This document shows, piece after piece, positions 9,368-18,321 of a stretch of 64,000 nt of DNA (position 1 is the stretch's first letter; the number at the start of each line of letters is the position of its first letter). The stretch comes from Leptodesmis sichuanensis A121. Its GTDB lineage: Bacteria; Cyanobacteriota; Cyanobacteriia; Leptolyngbyales; Leptolyngbyaceae. The position numbers were made by a program, and so were the translations under genes. Below the pieces are notes generated by a model. It was not told where the DNA came from and ran no database searches. It saw only the letters and a list, made by a program, of their open reading frames with translations. The DNA lies in contig NZ_CP075171.1 in NCBI RefSeq assembly GCF_021379005.1, positions 186,001-250,000 on the forward strand, read 5' to 3'.

Positions 9368-10078
9368 ATGCGGATTCTTCTAGTGGATGACGAAGTGGAA
9401 ATGGCCGATCCTCTGGGTCGCATCTTAGTGCGGGAGGGCTATGAAGTAGATGTGGCCTACGATGGCGATCGCGGCAGTCAACTGGCCCAACAAGCTCACT
9501 ACGATTTGCTGATTCTAGACTGGATGTTACCGCATCAGTCGGGATTGCAGATCTGCCAGCAGTTGCGATCGCAGGGGAATGCCACTCCGGTTCTGTTTCT
9601 GACAGCGAAGGATACAGTGGACGATCGGGTATCAGGGTTAGATGCTGGAGCAGACGATTATTTAGTCAAGCCATTTGAACTACGGGAACTGTTAGCCAGA
9701 GTCCGTGCTCTATTACGTCGTCCCGTTGCACTGGATTCCCCTCCAGCATCAGCTAACAAACGGCTACAGGTGGGCGACCTGGAACTCGATCTTGACAATC
9801 AACTGGCCTATCGACAGGGACGGGAAATTGACCTGTCTGAAAAAGAAGCCCAATTGCTGGAATACCTGATGCGTCATCCCAATCAACTGCTGACCCATGA
9901 TCAGATTCATCAACATCTCTGGGGGGACAGCGCCGAAAAGCCAACCAGCAACGCTCTCGCGGCTCAGATTCGGTTACTGCGGCGCAAAATTGAAACTGAG
10001 GGCGAGCCACCATTGATTAATACGGTCTATGGCAAGGGCTACCGCTTTGGTGCTTCCAGTAGTGGGAGTGTGGAGTAG
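9368..10078 (+). CDS. OmpR/PhoB-family response regulator
   Basis: A 236-residue two-domain regulator. The receiver domain has the acidic pocket Asp7-Asp8, phospho-acceptor Asp51 (LILDWMLP), Thr79 and Lys101 (DDYLVKPFE), so it should be phosphorylatable. The C-terminal winged helix contains LSEKEAQLLEYLMRHPNQL and NTVYGKGYRFG. No histidine kinase lies in the window. Its stop is 5 bases before the next gene, which encodes an SLH/GHL10 protein, so the two are almost certainly co-transcribed. Its target genes cannot be deduced, but autoregulation of this pair is plausible. Confidence 0.92.
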   Translation: MRILLVDDEVEMADPLGRILVREGYEVDVAYDGDRGSQLAQQAHYDLLILDWMLPHQSGLQICQQLRSQGNATPVLFLTAKDTVDDRVSGLDAGADDYLVKPFELRELLARVRALLRRPVALDSPPASANKRLQVGDLELDLDNQLAYRQGREIDLSEKEAQLLEYLMRHPNQLLTHDQIHQHLWGDSAEKPTSNALAAQIRLLRRKIETEGEPPLINTVYGKGYRFGASSSGSVE

Positions 10079-10083
10079 AAGCT

Positions 10084-12072
10084 ATGATGACCTCCGCCTC
10101 ACCTCGCTTTCCAGATATTCAGACTCATTGGGCACGCGCCTTTATTGAGGGATTGGCTGAACGCAATATTGTGCGAGGTTTTCCGGATGGCAATTTTCGG
10201 CCAGAGCAGGGAGTTACCCGCGCAGAATTTGCCGTCATGGCGCAGGCAGCGTTTCCGCAACCGCTCAAGCGGCCCTATGTCCCTTTTGTGGATGTGCCGG
10301 ATCATTATTGGGCTGCTGGTGCCATTCGCTGGGCCTATGAACGAGGGTTTTTGAGTGGCTTTCCGGGGCAACAGTTTCGACCCACTGAAAGAATTCCGCG
10401 AGGTCAGGTGCTGGTCGCGCTGGTCAGTGGTCTGGAACTGACAACGTCGGAAACGGTTCCACTGGACGAGTTATATCGGGATGCAGATCAAATTCCGGGT
10501 TGGGCCAGAAGCGCGATCGCCACCGCCACCGTTCATGAAATTGTCGTCAACTCCCCCTCTCTGCAACGATTGCGACCCACTCAACCAGCGACCCGCGCAG
10601 AAGTGTGTGCCTTTGTCTATCAATGTCTGGTGTCTTTGCAGCAGGCACCCGCGATCGCCTCCAATGCGATTGTCCGCTGGCAACCCCAACCAACAATCGC
10701 CGTCAGTCACCCACGGGAATTTCGTGCTGCCTGGATCACCTCTGTCTGGAATAAAGATTGGCCGTCCCGATCGGGACTTTCCAGCCAGCAGCAACAGGTA
10801 GAATTGACGACTATTCTGGATCAACTGCAAGCGACTAATTTTAATGCTGTAGTGCTGCAGGTAAGGCCAGAAGGGGATGCGCTCTATCGTTCTACCCTGG
10901 ATCCCTGGAGTCACTGGTTGACTGGACAGCAGGGCAAAGCACCGGAGCCGTTCTACGATCCACTGGAATTTGCGATCGCTCAGGCTCATCAGCGCAATCT
11001 GGAACTGCATGTCTGGTTTAATCCCTATCGCGCCCGGACTTCTAAAAATACGGTCAATGCCTTTCCCCACATTGCAGTCACGAATCCAGAGGTGGTTTAC
11101 GCTTGGGGCAATCAGTTATGGATGGATCCTGGCTCAAAAGTGGTTCAGGATCGCACCTATAACGTGATTCTGGATGTGGTTAAGCGCTACGACATTGATG
11201 GAGTCCATCTGGATGATTATTTCTATCCCTACCCGATCGCCGGACAGACCTTCCCTGATCAGAAGACCTATCAGGATTACCGCAATCGCGGTGGCACTCT
11301 GTCTCTGGCCGACTGGCGTAGAGACAACGTGAACCAACTGATCCAGCGCTTGCTCAAGGGAATTCGCGCCATCAAACCGCACGTTAAATTTGGCATCAGT
11401 CCGTTTGGCATTTACCGTCCAGGGCAACCGCCTTCGATTGAGGGGTTAGATGCCTACGATCGGTTGTATGCTGACTCTCTCAAATGGTTACAGCAGGGCT
11501 GGGTCGATTACCTGGCTCCCCAACTTTACTGGCGGATTGACGCTCCCAAGCAAAGCTATCCTGTCCTGATGCAATGGTGGGCCGATAACAATCCCAGACA
11601 ACGCCATCTGTATATTGGCAATAATCTGGCCCAACTGGATGGTAAAGTCTGGGAACTGGCAGAAATCGAACGCCAGATTGAACTCACCCGTCAACTCAAG
11701 TCAAAACAGGTGCTGGGCAATATCTTTTTCAGCATGAGTGCCCTGGCAGAGAACGCCCAGGGAGTTCGCGATCGCTTCCGTACTCTCACCTACCGTTCTC
11801 CCGCCCTGGCTCCCGTCATCTCCTGGCTGTCTGCCCCTGCTCCCCCATTGCCAACTCAAGTGAAATTCAGCAACGGCCAACTGCTCTGGAGTTCCACCAG
11901 CCCCGACATCCGCGCCTGGACTCTGTATCAACAAACTGGCAGCCAATGGGCGTTGCAACGAATTTTGTCAGGGAGCGATCGCTCGATCCGCCTTTCTCCC
12001 GGAACTTACGCTCTGTGTGCCGTAAATCGATTAGCGCAAGAGAGTCTGGGAGTGGTAGTGAAGAGTGGATAG
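10084..12072 (+). CDS. SLH-domain protein with glycosyl-hydrolase-like 10 (GHL10) domain
   Basis: A 662-residue protein. Three SLH repeats lie at about residues 8-50, 60-110 and 120-185 (FPDIQTHWA, FVDVPDHYWA and a weaker third). They would bind peptidoglycan or its secondary polymer. A GHL10 TIM-barrel-like domain follows from about 212 (REFRAAWITSVWNKDW) with NFNAVVLQVRPEGDALY, ELHVWFNPYRA, DGVHLDDYFYP and KFGISPFGIYRP; family members are putative glycan hydrolases. A short beta-rich tail ends the protein. No N-terminal signal peptide is visible (MMTSASPRFPDI), which is odd for a wall-binding protein. A GGAG about 8 bases upstream supports the start. Confidence 0.88.
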   Translation: MMTSASPRFPDIQTHWARAFIEGLAERNIVRGFPDGNFRPEQGVTRAEFAVMAQAAFPQPLKRPYVPFVDVPDHYWAAGAIRWAYERGFLSGFPGQQFRPTERIPRGQVLVALVSGLELTTSETVPLDELYRDADQIPGWARSAIATATVHEIVVNSPSLQRLRPTQPATRAEVCAFVYQCLVSLQQAPAIASNAIVRWQPQPTIAVSHPREFRAAWITSVWNKDWPSRSGLSSQQQQVELTTILDQLQATNFNAVVLQVRPEGDALYRSTLDPWSHWLTGQQGKAPEPFYDPLEFAIAQAHQRNLELHVWFNPYRARTSKNTVNAFPHIAVTNPEVVYAWGNQLWMDPGSKVVQDRTYNVILDVVKRYDIDGVHLDDYFYPYPIAGQTFPDQKTYQDYRNRGGTLSLADWRRDNVNQLIQRLLKGIRAIKPHVKFGISPFGIYRPGQPPSIEGLDAYDRLYADSLKWLQQGWVDYLAPQLYWRIDAPKQSYPVLMQWWADNNPRQRHLYIGNNLAQLDGKVWELAEIERQIELTRQLKSKQVLGNIFFSMSALAENAQGVRDRFRTLTYRSPALAPVISWLSAPAPPLPTQVKFSNGQLLWSSTSPDIRAWTLYQQTGSQWALQRILSGSDRSIRLSPGTYALCAVNRLAQESLGVVVKSG

Positions 12073-12076
12073 TGGG

Positions 12077-12985
12077 TCACGGAATTGCCACGGTATTTAA
12101 CAACCGCTCCACGATCGCCCGCGCACTTCGTCCTCCAGCGGCAATCATCCGATGAGTCAATACATAGGGAGCCAGATATTTCACATCGTCGGGAATAGCA
12201 TAATCCCGACCTTCTAAAAAGGCCAGGGCTTGAGTCGCTCGCTGGAGGGCAACTGTGCCTCTAGGACTGATTCCCAGTGTGATTTCTTCATCTTCCCGTG
12301 TGGCCCGCACCAGATTCAGGATGTACTGTTGCAGCGATGTCTCCACCTTAACCTGGGTACTCAGACGTTGCAGTTCCTTCACTTCTTCCAGGGAAATGCA
12401 GGGTTGCAGTTCCTGAGCGATCGCCTGATCTTGCAAGCGTTGCAGCATTTGTAGCTCCTCGGCTTCAGTCGGGTATCCTAGCGACAGGGAAAGGGCAAAC
12501 CGATCCATCTGGGCTTCTGGCAGCGGAAATGTTCCCTGGTATTCCACGGGATTTTGAGTGGCAATCACAAAAAAAGGACTGGGCACAAACCGGGAAATGC
12601 CATCTACGGTCACCTGTTGCTCTTCCATCACTTCTAACAAAGCAGATTGGGTGCGGGGGGTGGCCCGATTGACTTCATCCGTCAGCAGTACGTTGGCAAA
12701 GATTGGCCCTGGCAGAAACTCAAATTCGCCGCTGCGCGGATTCCAGATGTTGGTTCCAGTAATATCGGTGGGCATCAGGTCAGGGGTACATTGAATGCGC
12801 TGAAACTTGCCGTCGATCGATCGGGCCAGGGACTTTGCCAGCAAGGTTTTGCCTACACCCGGAACATCTTCTAGCAAGGTATGGCCGCCGGACAAGAGCG
12901 CGACTAATACCAACCGAATCGCATCCTGTTTGCCCACAATCACTTGTCCCAGGTTATCTGTTAAACGCTGAATTCGATCTCTCAT
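12077..12985 (-). CDS. MoxR-family AAA+ ATPase
   Basis: AAA+ ATPase of the MoxR group, chaperone-like enzymes often paired with VWA or DUF58 proteins. Visible motifs are Walker A VPGVGKT, the TPDLMPTDITG loop, Walker B VLLTDEVNRA, sensor 1 FFVIATQNPVE and LPEAQMDRF. The length of 302 residues from the ATG at 12985 (MRDRIQRLTDNLG) is normal for the family, and GATGGAG precedes it. An upstream ATG at 13135 would add 50 residues of unclear origin. No DUF58 or VWA partner is adjacent. It is convergent with the SLH protein gene, 4 bases apart. Confidence 0.9.
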   Translation of the reverse strand: MRDRIQRLTDNLGQVIVGKQDAIRLVLVALLSGGHTLLEDVPGVGKTLLAKSLARSIDGKFQRIQCTPDLMPTDITGTNIWNPRSGEFEFLPGPIFANVLLTDEVNRATPRTQSALLEVMEEQQVTVDGISRFVPSPFFVIATQNPVEYQGTFPLPEAQMDRFALSLSLGYPTEAEELQMLQRLQDQAIAQELQPCISLEEVKELQRLSTQVKVETSLQQYILNLVRATREDEEITLGISPRGTVALQRATQALAFLEGRDYAIPDDVKYLAPYVLTHRMIAAGGRSARAIVERLLNTVAIP

Positions 12986-13159
12986 GCTGGCTCCATCTCG
13001 TTGGCGAACCCATTGAAGTACTCCTTCCAGTTTGCCCAATAATTTCCTCGTCTTGGGGGCCAAAATTTCCGGGAAAATCCCATTCTTCAAGCGATGTTCA
13101 GTTATTAAACTGCGGTCAAGAGGCAAATTGCTCAAATTTCCATCAGGTTTTCCCCCGCC

Positions 13160-14359
13160 ATGTCATCTACATCCATTGCTTATGTAAATACCGCCCGCAC
13201 CTTAGCCTCAGTCAGTCAGCAACGGGCGACTGGGGAGTTAACGCTGGCAAATGGAGAGCACCGATGGCGACTGTATTTTTTTCAGGGTCGGCTCGTCTAT
13301 GCCACTGGCACCTTACATCGGGTGCGTCGCTGGAATCGGGCCATTCAGCGGTACTGCCCAGCCTTTCATGCTGCTCAAGCGCCTCCCGGCGAACCCTGGG
13401 AGTACCAGTTGCTCAGTCAAAGTGTAGCCCAGCAGCAGGTGAAAGTTTCCCAGGCAGAAGGCATTATCAAGACGAGTCTGGAGGAAGTGTTATTTTCCTG
13501 GGTGAGCAATCCGGCGTTGAGCACCAATTGGTCAGCCGTGCAGCGATTTTCGTTCAAGGATAATTTGGCCTTAAGTCTGTTGTTATCTGCCGCTGAGGTA
13601 GAGGAGGTTTTAGAGCGAGCGCAGCAACTCTGGAAACACTGGAAAACCTTGGAATTGGAATCCCTGAGTCCTTACAAGTCACCCATCCTGAAACAGCATC
13701 TGCAAACTGACGCTGCCATTGCCGCTTCTCCCCTGGCAAATCTCAGTTCGTTTTTAACAGGCCGATACACCTTATGGGACATTGCCTGTCATGCCCAACG
13801 ACCTGTCACTACTGTTACCCGCTTTTTACTGCCGTGGGTACAACGAGGGGCGATCGCGCTGGAGGAAATCGCTGACCTGCCCAACCCCCTGAAGCTCCCC
13901 CCACCCGTCAAGCCCGTCGCGGCCCAGCCTGTCCGCCCAACCATTGCCTGTATTGACGATAGCTCCACCGTGACTCAGGCGTTAGCCAGTATTTTGGAAC
14001 CAGCAGGCTATAAAGTCTTGAAAATTCTGGATCCACTCACAGGAATTGCTACCTTAACGACCAGTAAACCCGATCTGATTCTCATGGATTTGGTCATGCC
14101 CAATGTGAATGGCTACGACCTGTGCAGCTTTTTACGCAAAACTCCCATCTTCCAGAATACTCCCATTATTATCCTGACCAGTCAGAACGGAATTATCGAT
14201 CGCACCCGCGCCCGCCTATCCGGAGCCTCCGATTTCCTCACCAAACCCCCAGATCCGCAAGCACTGCTGAATTTGGTAAGGAATTACTTAAAAGCGATGA
14301 TGTCTGGTACTCCCACGGTGAATTGTCAGTGTTGGGAGGATGAGGAGGTGGAGGGGTGA
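13160..14359 (+). CDS. PatA-like response regulator (DUF4388 + receiver)
   Basis: A 399-residue protein with the PatA layout of filamentous cyanobacteria. An N-terminal DUF4388-type domain (about 10-110, with ATGELTLANGEHRWRLYF and GRLVYATG) is followed by a helical linker and a C-terminal receiver domain (about 264-385). The receiver keeps the phosphorylation residues: IDDSS, LMDLVMPNVNGYD, IILTS and FLTKPPDP. PatA-type proteins act in pattern formation, phototaxis or pilus-related signalling, usually without a DNA-binding domain. It is divergent from the MoxR gene. The adjacent downstream gene is an ABC exporter 57 bases away with no evident functional link. Confidence 0.88.
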   Translation: MSSTSIAYVNTARTLASVSQQRATGELTLANGEHRWRLYFFQGRLVYATGTLHRVRRWNRAIQRYCPAFHAAQAPPGEPWEYQLLSQSVAQQQVKVSQAEGIIKTSLEEVLFSWVSNPALSTNWSAVQRFSFKDNLALSLLLSAAEVEEVLERAQQLWKHWKTLELESLSPYKSPILKQHLQTDAAIAASPLANLSSFLTGRYTLWDIACHAQRPVTTVTRFLLPWVQRGAIALEEIADLPNPLKLPPPVKPVAAQPVRPTIACIDDSSTVTQALASILEPAGYKVLKILDPLTGIATLTTSKPDLILMDLVMPNVNGYDLCSFLRKTPIFQNTPIIILTSQNGIIDRTRARLSGASDFLTKPPDPQALLNLVRNYLKAMMSGTPTVNCQCWEDEEVEG

Positions 14360-14416
14360 AGGGGTACGTTACAGTGAGAAAGCGAATCCTTTAATGCGGC
14401 AGCTTGCTCAGGAACC

Positions 14417-16240
14417 ATGACTGGCTCAACGACTCACCCTTCGACCCAATCCTACCGTTCTAAGCGGGAAACAGACTGGCGTTTGTTTAAGCGGCTGATT
14501 CCCTATGGGTTACGAAATGGTCGGGTGTTCCTGTTTTCCATGCTGCTGCTGATCCCGGCTGCGATCGCCGGAGCCGTCCAACCGATTCTGATTGGGGATG
14601 CGATTTCCATCATTCGACAGGAACCTACCCGGCTTTCCTTTCTCAACCAATTGCCGTTAACTACAGGAATTAATCTTGTTGCGGGCCTGCTGTTGCTGAC
14701 CTTAGTGGCCCGTACCCTGCTGGATGCATGGCAGGGCTATCTGGTGCAGGAAGTGGGGCAGGGCATCACGGCAGACATTCGGGATGATTTATTCCATCAC
14801 GTTACGTCGCTGGCCATGCGCTTTTTTGACCGCACTCCTGTCGGTCGATTGATTACTCGCCTGACCAGTGATGTAGAGTCGTTGGGAGATGTGTTTTCTA
14901 CGGGCGCGATCGGCATTATTGGCGATTTGTTCTCCATCCTGGTGATTGCGGTAGCCATGTTCTTATTGCAGTGGGAACTGGCTCTGTTACTGGTGATCAT
15001 GCTGATTCCCGTGACCATTTTGATCGTTTACTTCCAGCAGCAGTACCGCAAAGCCAATTATCGGGCCAGGGAAGAACTGTCTGCCTTAAATTCAATGCTA
15101 CAGGAGAATATTGTCGGCATTGGCGTGGTGCAGTTGTTTCGGCGGGAACAGTTTAATGCCCAGCAGTTCCAGCAAATTAACAAACGCTACATCAAGGAAA
15201 TCGATCGCACTATTTTCCATGACTCGGCTATTTCTGCCACCCTGGAATGGATTTCCTTAGTGGCGATCGCGGGGGTGCTCTGGTTAGGCGGAGTGCTGGT
15301 TTTAGGGAATCACTTAAGCATTGGGCTATTGTCGGCTTTCATTCTATTTGCTCAGCGGTTATTCGACCCCCTGCGGCAGTTTGCCGAAAAGTTTACAGCG
15401 ATTCAGGCAGGATTGACGGCGATCGAGCGGGTCAGTGACATCATGAGTGAGCCGATCGAAATTCGGGATGCGGAAGTGACTCAAACCCTTTACGCCGATC
15501 CTGCCGCCGCTACGGGAGAAATTCGCTTTGAGCACGTCTGGTTCGGCTACAAACCAGGGGAATACGTGCTGAAAGATTTGAACTTTACTATTCGTCCAGG
15601 GGAAAAAGTGGCGCTGGTTGGCCCCACGGGAGCCGGAAAAAGCTCGATTATTCGGCTGCTGACCCGACTCTATGAAGCCAGCGAAGGCCGAATTTTGGTA
15701 GATGGCATCGATGTGCGGGAGTTGCCGCAAATAGAACTGCGTCGCCACATGGGAGTGATTCTGCAGGACGGCTTTGTCTTTGCTGGAGATGTGAAAAGCA
15801 ATATTACTCTGGGAGAGGAGTACTCCTTCGAGGAAATTCGATCGGCAGCGGAACGCACCAATGTGGCGGATTTAATTGAACGCCTACCGGAAGGATACGA
15901 CACTCCCCTGCGAGAACGGGGCACCAATCTATCCGGTGGGCAAAAGCAACTGCTGGCCTTTGCGCGGGCGGCCATCCGCGATCCCAAAATTCTGGTGCTG
16001 GATGAAGCGACAGCCAGCCTGGATGTCGGCACGGAAGCCCAAATTCAAGAAGCCCTGGAGCGACTGCTAGCAGGCCGTACAGCAATTATTATTGCCCACC
16101 GTTTATCGACGATTCGCAATTGCGATCGCATCCTGGTCTTGAAGCGCGGCCAACTGGTGGAATCCGGTAGCCATGAAGAACTGCTTGCCCAGCAAGGTCT
16201 GTATGCCAGCCTCTACCACCTGCAGATGTTGGAAGTTTAA
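14417..16240 (+). CDS. ABC exporter, fused membrane and ATPase domains (MsbA/MDR type)
   Basis: A 607-residue half-transporter. Six membrane helices span about residues 30-330, then a nucleotide-binding domain with Walker A GPTGAGKSS (Lys408), Q-loop VILQDGFVFAGD, signature NLSGGQKQ, Walker B ILVLDEATASLD and H-loop IIAHRLSTI. It would work as a dimer in the inner membrane; the substrate (lipid, drug or peptide) is not predictable. Its stop overlaps by 4 bases the stop of a convergent ABC-2 permease gene. Confidence 0.93.
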   Translation: MTGSTTHPSTQSYRSKRETDWRLFKRLIPYGLRNGRVFLFSMLLLIPAAIAGAVQPILIGDAISIIRQEPTRLSFLNQLPLTTGINLVAGLLLLTLVARTLLDAWQGYLVQEVGQGITADIRDDLFHHVTSLAMRFFDRTPVGRLITRLTSDVESLGDVFSTGAIGIIGDLFSILVIAVAMFLLQWELALLLVIMLIPVTILIVYFQQQYRKANYRAREELSALNSMLQENIVGIGVVQLFRREQFNAQQFQQINKRYIKEIDRTIFHDSAISATLEWISLVAIAGVLWLGGVLVLGNHLSIGLLSAFILFAQRLFDPLRQFAEKFTAIQAGLTAIERVSDIMSEPIEIRDAEVTQTLYADPAAATGEIRFEHVWFGYKPGEYVLKDLNFTIRPGEKVALVGPTGAGKSSIIRLLTRLYEASEGRILVDGIDVRELPQIELRRHMGVILQDGFVFAGDVKSNITLGEEYSFEEIRSAAERTNVADLIERLPEGYDTPLRERGTNLSGGQKQLLAFARAAIRDPKILVLDEATASLDVGTEAQIQEALERLLAGRTAIIIAHRLSTIRNCDRILVLKRGQLVESGSHEELLAQQGLYASLYHLQMLEV

Positions 16241-17019
16241 CTCGACGCACTGGTGTAGAAGCGCAGGGCAAATTTCCAGAAAGCATTGGAGGCCCAGAAT
16301 AAAAATAGAGCCAGCAGTCCGGCTCCCAGTGTCCAGATCCATTCCCCCCGTCCCAAAATCACCTCTGATGGAACGGTGGTGAGAAACGCGACTGGAACGA
16401 TGAATGTGAAAAAGAAGCGGTAGGCCGTTGGGTAAGCCGCCATGGGAAATCGTCCTGCCTCCAGCAAGCCTCTCAGCACCTCTGTCACATTATAAATTTT
16501 AACAAACCAGATACTCATGGCTCCCAGCATGAACCAGAGGCTGTAGAGGATGAGAAACCCACAGGCGATCGGCACCAGACTGAGCAAATAAGCACTGACA
16601 GGAAGACTCAAATGACTGCCAGCGTAAAGAATGATTACACAGCCAAACAGTAGATCAGGCAATCCCCAGGGAGACAGAGTGTGGGCTGACAGCCAGAATT
16701 GAGAACTGATCGGTTTCAGTAAAACAAAATCCAGGGTGCCTTGTTGAATGTGTCGTACAATTCGATTCAGGTTAGGAGCCAGGAATGTAGCCGAAAATCC
16801 CTGTAATACCGTAAAGACTCCCAAGACGATCAGCGCCTGCTGCCAACTCCAGTTTTGAAACGTGTAGCCAGTCCGATAGAACAGGAACAGACTAAATAAA
16901 CTCCCTGCCAGCCCCCCTAAGCTGCTCAGCGCTGCAATCAGAAAATTCACCCGGTACTCCAATTCAGCCGCCAGAGCTGTCGTCCAGAATAGCTTTAGTA
17001 CTCTCAGGTAGCATTTCAT
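16237..17019 (-). CDS. ABC-2 type permease (DUF990-like), first of two
   Basis: A 260-residue protein with about six membrane segments, beginning MKCYLRVLKLFWTTALAAELEYRVNFL. This start and the internal FLLKPISSQFW segment are typical of ABC-2/DUF990 permeases found beside a NatA-like ATPase. The matching ATPase and second permease lie at 19224-20222 and 18322-19227 on the same strand. A ParA-fusion gene on the opposite strand sits between, so this permease is separated from its probable partners and needs its own promoter or read-through. The substrate is unknown. Confidence 0.85.
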   Translation of the reverse strand: MKCYLRVLKLFWTTALAAELEYRVNFLIAALSSLGGLAGSLFSLFLFYRTGYTFQNWSWQQALIVLGVFTVLQGFSATFLAPNLNRIVRHIQQGTLDFVLLKPISSQFWLSAHTLSPWGLPDLLFGCVIILYAGSHLSLPVSAYLLSLVPIACGFLILYSLWFMLGAMSIWFVKIYNVTEVLRGLLEAGRFPMAAYPTAYRFFFTFIVPVAFLTTVPSEVILGRGEWIWTLGAGLLALFLFWASNAFWKFALRFYTSASS

Positions 17020-17179
17020 GGATGGTGTCCTGCGATCGTTCTCAGTTCTATCTTCCTTTTATCAGAAGACTTGTGAGCAAAACATTTCCTCGGTACTCAC
17101 AATTTACAGGACGGGTTTACGATAAGCTCTATAAGGCAGGTCTGTAATCCCTCAGGCTGATTTTGCTTAACTAGCCCCT

Positions 17180-18289
17180 ATGTCACAGTTCGATCCCCCG
17201 TCCGACTTTGAAAAGGTTTTAATCAGCCTCTTTGAGCAAGAGGGATGGAAAGCAACCCTGGCTCCTCCTGGCTCAAAAGGGTATGACATTGAGTTGGAGC
17301 GCGATGGCGAGTGCGTCGCTGTCCAGGTCCGTCAACAACGGGCTAAAACTCATGCGGGTCAATTGGAAAAGTTTATTGATTTTTTAGAACAGCCGATGTC
17401 GGCCCGGTTTACCAAAGGGTTTTTGATTTCTGCCTCTGGCTTTACTCCTTCTGTATTCACGTTTATGCGTACAGAAGAAATCATTGATGTCGCCCTGGGC
17501 AGCTTTCAGAACAACCAGATTGTCTGGGAGGATGGTGAAATTCCCCCACCTCCGCCGCGTCCGCACGTAACTTACATTGGGGTGTTTACCTGTAAGGGAG
17601 GCGTTGGGAAAACGACGATCAGCGCTCACCTGGCTGGAGCCTTTGCCTTGAATGGGTATGATGTTGTCCTGATTGACCTCGATCGCCAGAGTAATTTGCG
17701 AAAACTGTTGGGAGATGGCGTTTACCTTCCTGGCCCCAAAGGACAGTTAGGCGCAACCATTACGGTACTTAATTACAACGAATGGGACGAGCAAGAGTAC
17801 CCTGACGCTCGGATTGTTATTTGCGATTGCAGTCCAGAATACGATGCCAACCCGGAGGAATTTCTGGAGCGATTCGACTACTGCATCATTCCTACTACCC
17901 TCAATCCTCTGGGAATCAACAAAAATGCGGATGTGATTAAGCGGACGTTTGCGGCGATTCGGCGGGTGAATAAAGAGGCAGAGTTGTTTGTCTTAATCAA
18001 CAACTACCATAGCGACGAAGATCGACGGAATCATATTTTGAATGACCTGTTGAAGACAGAATTCAAGTCCATGATTGCGGATGATGTCCACTGTCATTAC
18101 ATCGATCCAGAGGACGTGGCTATTCGCTACAGCAAACAGTTGTTGTACTGGGGCTACCACATTGTCGAAAATGGCAAACCCCAACTCGCCTTTCGCGAAA
18201 TTGGCGGACGATCGCTCCCCCGCACCGATTTCTTAAAGCTGCTCGACTACCTGGAACACCACTCGGACATTGAAAAAGTGAAAAGTTGA
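17180..18289 (+). CDS. Mrr-like nuclease-fold domain fused to a ParA/MinD-type ATPase
   Basis: A 369-residue fusion. Residues about 8-110 resemble the Mrr restriction endonuclease fold: FEKVLISLFEQEGWKA, then GYDIELERDGECVAVQVRQ, with Asp36 and Gln49-Val50-Arg51 in the positions of the PD-(D/E)xK motif (usually D...QxK). Arg51 replaces the catalytic lysine, so cleavage is doubtful and DNA binding may remain. A proline linker (EIPPPPPRP) leads to a deviant Walker A ATPase domain, KGGVGKTT (Lys139 and Lys144), with VVLIDLDRQSN and IVICDCSPEYDA. ParA-type ATPases position DNA or protein complexes. No ParB gene is adjacent. It sits between two ABC-2 permease genes on the opposite strand. Confidence 0.85.
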   Translation: MSQFDPPSDFEKVLISLFEQEGWKATLAPPGSKGYDIELERDGECVAVQVRQQRAKTHAGQLEKFIDFLEQPMSARFTKGFLISASGFTPSVFTFMRTEEIIDVALGSFQNNQIVWEDGEIPPPPPRPHVTYIGVFTCKGGVGKTTISAHLAGAFALNGYDVVLIDLDRQSNLRKLLGDGVYLPGPKGQLGATITVLNYNEWDEQEYPDARIVICDCSPEYDANPEEFLERFDYCIIPTTLNPLGINKNADVIKRTFAAIRRVNKEAELFVLINNYHSDEDRRNHILNDLLKTEFKSMIADDVHCHYIDPEDVAIRYSKQLLYWGYHIVENGKPQLAFREIGGRSLPRTDFLKLLDYLEHHSDIEKVKS

Positions 18290-18318
18290 GAGTTGTTACA
18301 ATTCTCAACTTTTCACTT
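18276..18318. terminator. Perfect 16-bp inverted repeat, probable bidirectional terminator
   Basis: The arms AAGTGAAAAGTTGAGA (18276-18291) and its exact complement (18303-18318) flank an 11-base loop. The left arm contains the final codons and TGA stop of the ParA fusion gene; the right arm ends 3 bases before the stop of the convergent permease gene. A/T tracts within the stem give short U-runs in both directions. Position and symmetry point to termination of both transcripts. Confidence 0.75.
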
Positions 18319-18321
18319 CAC

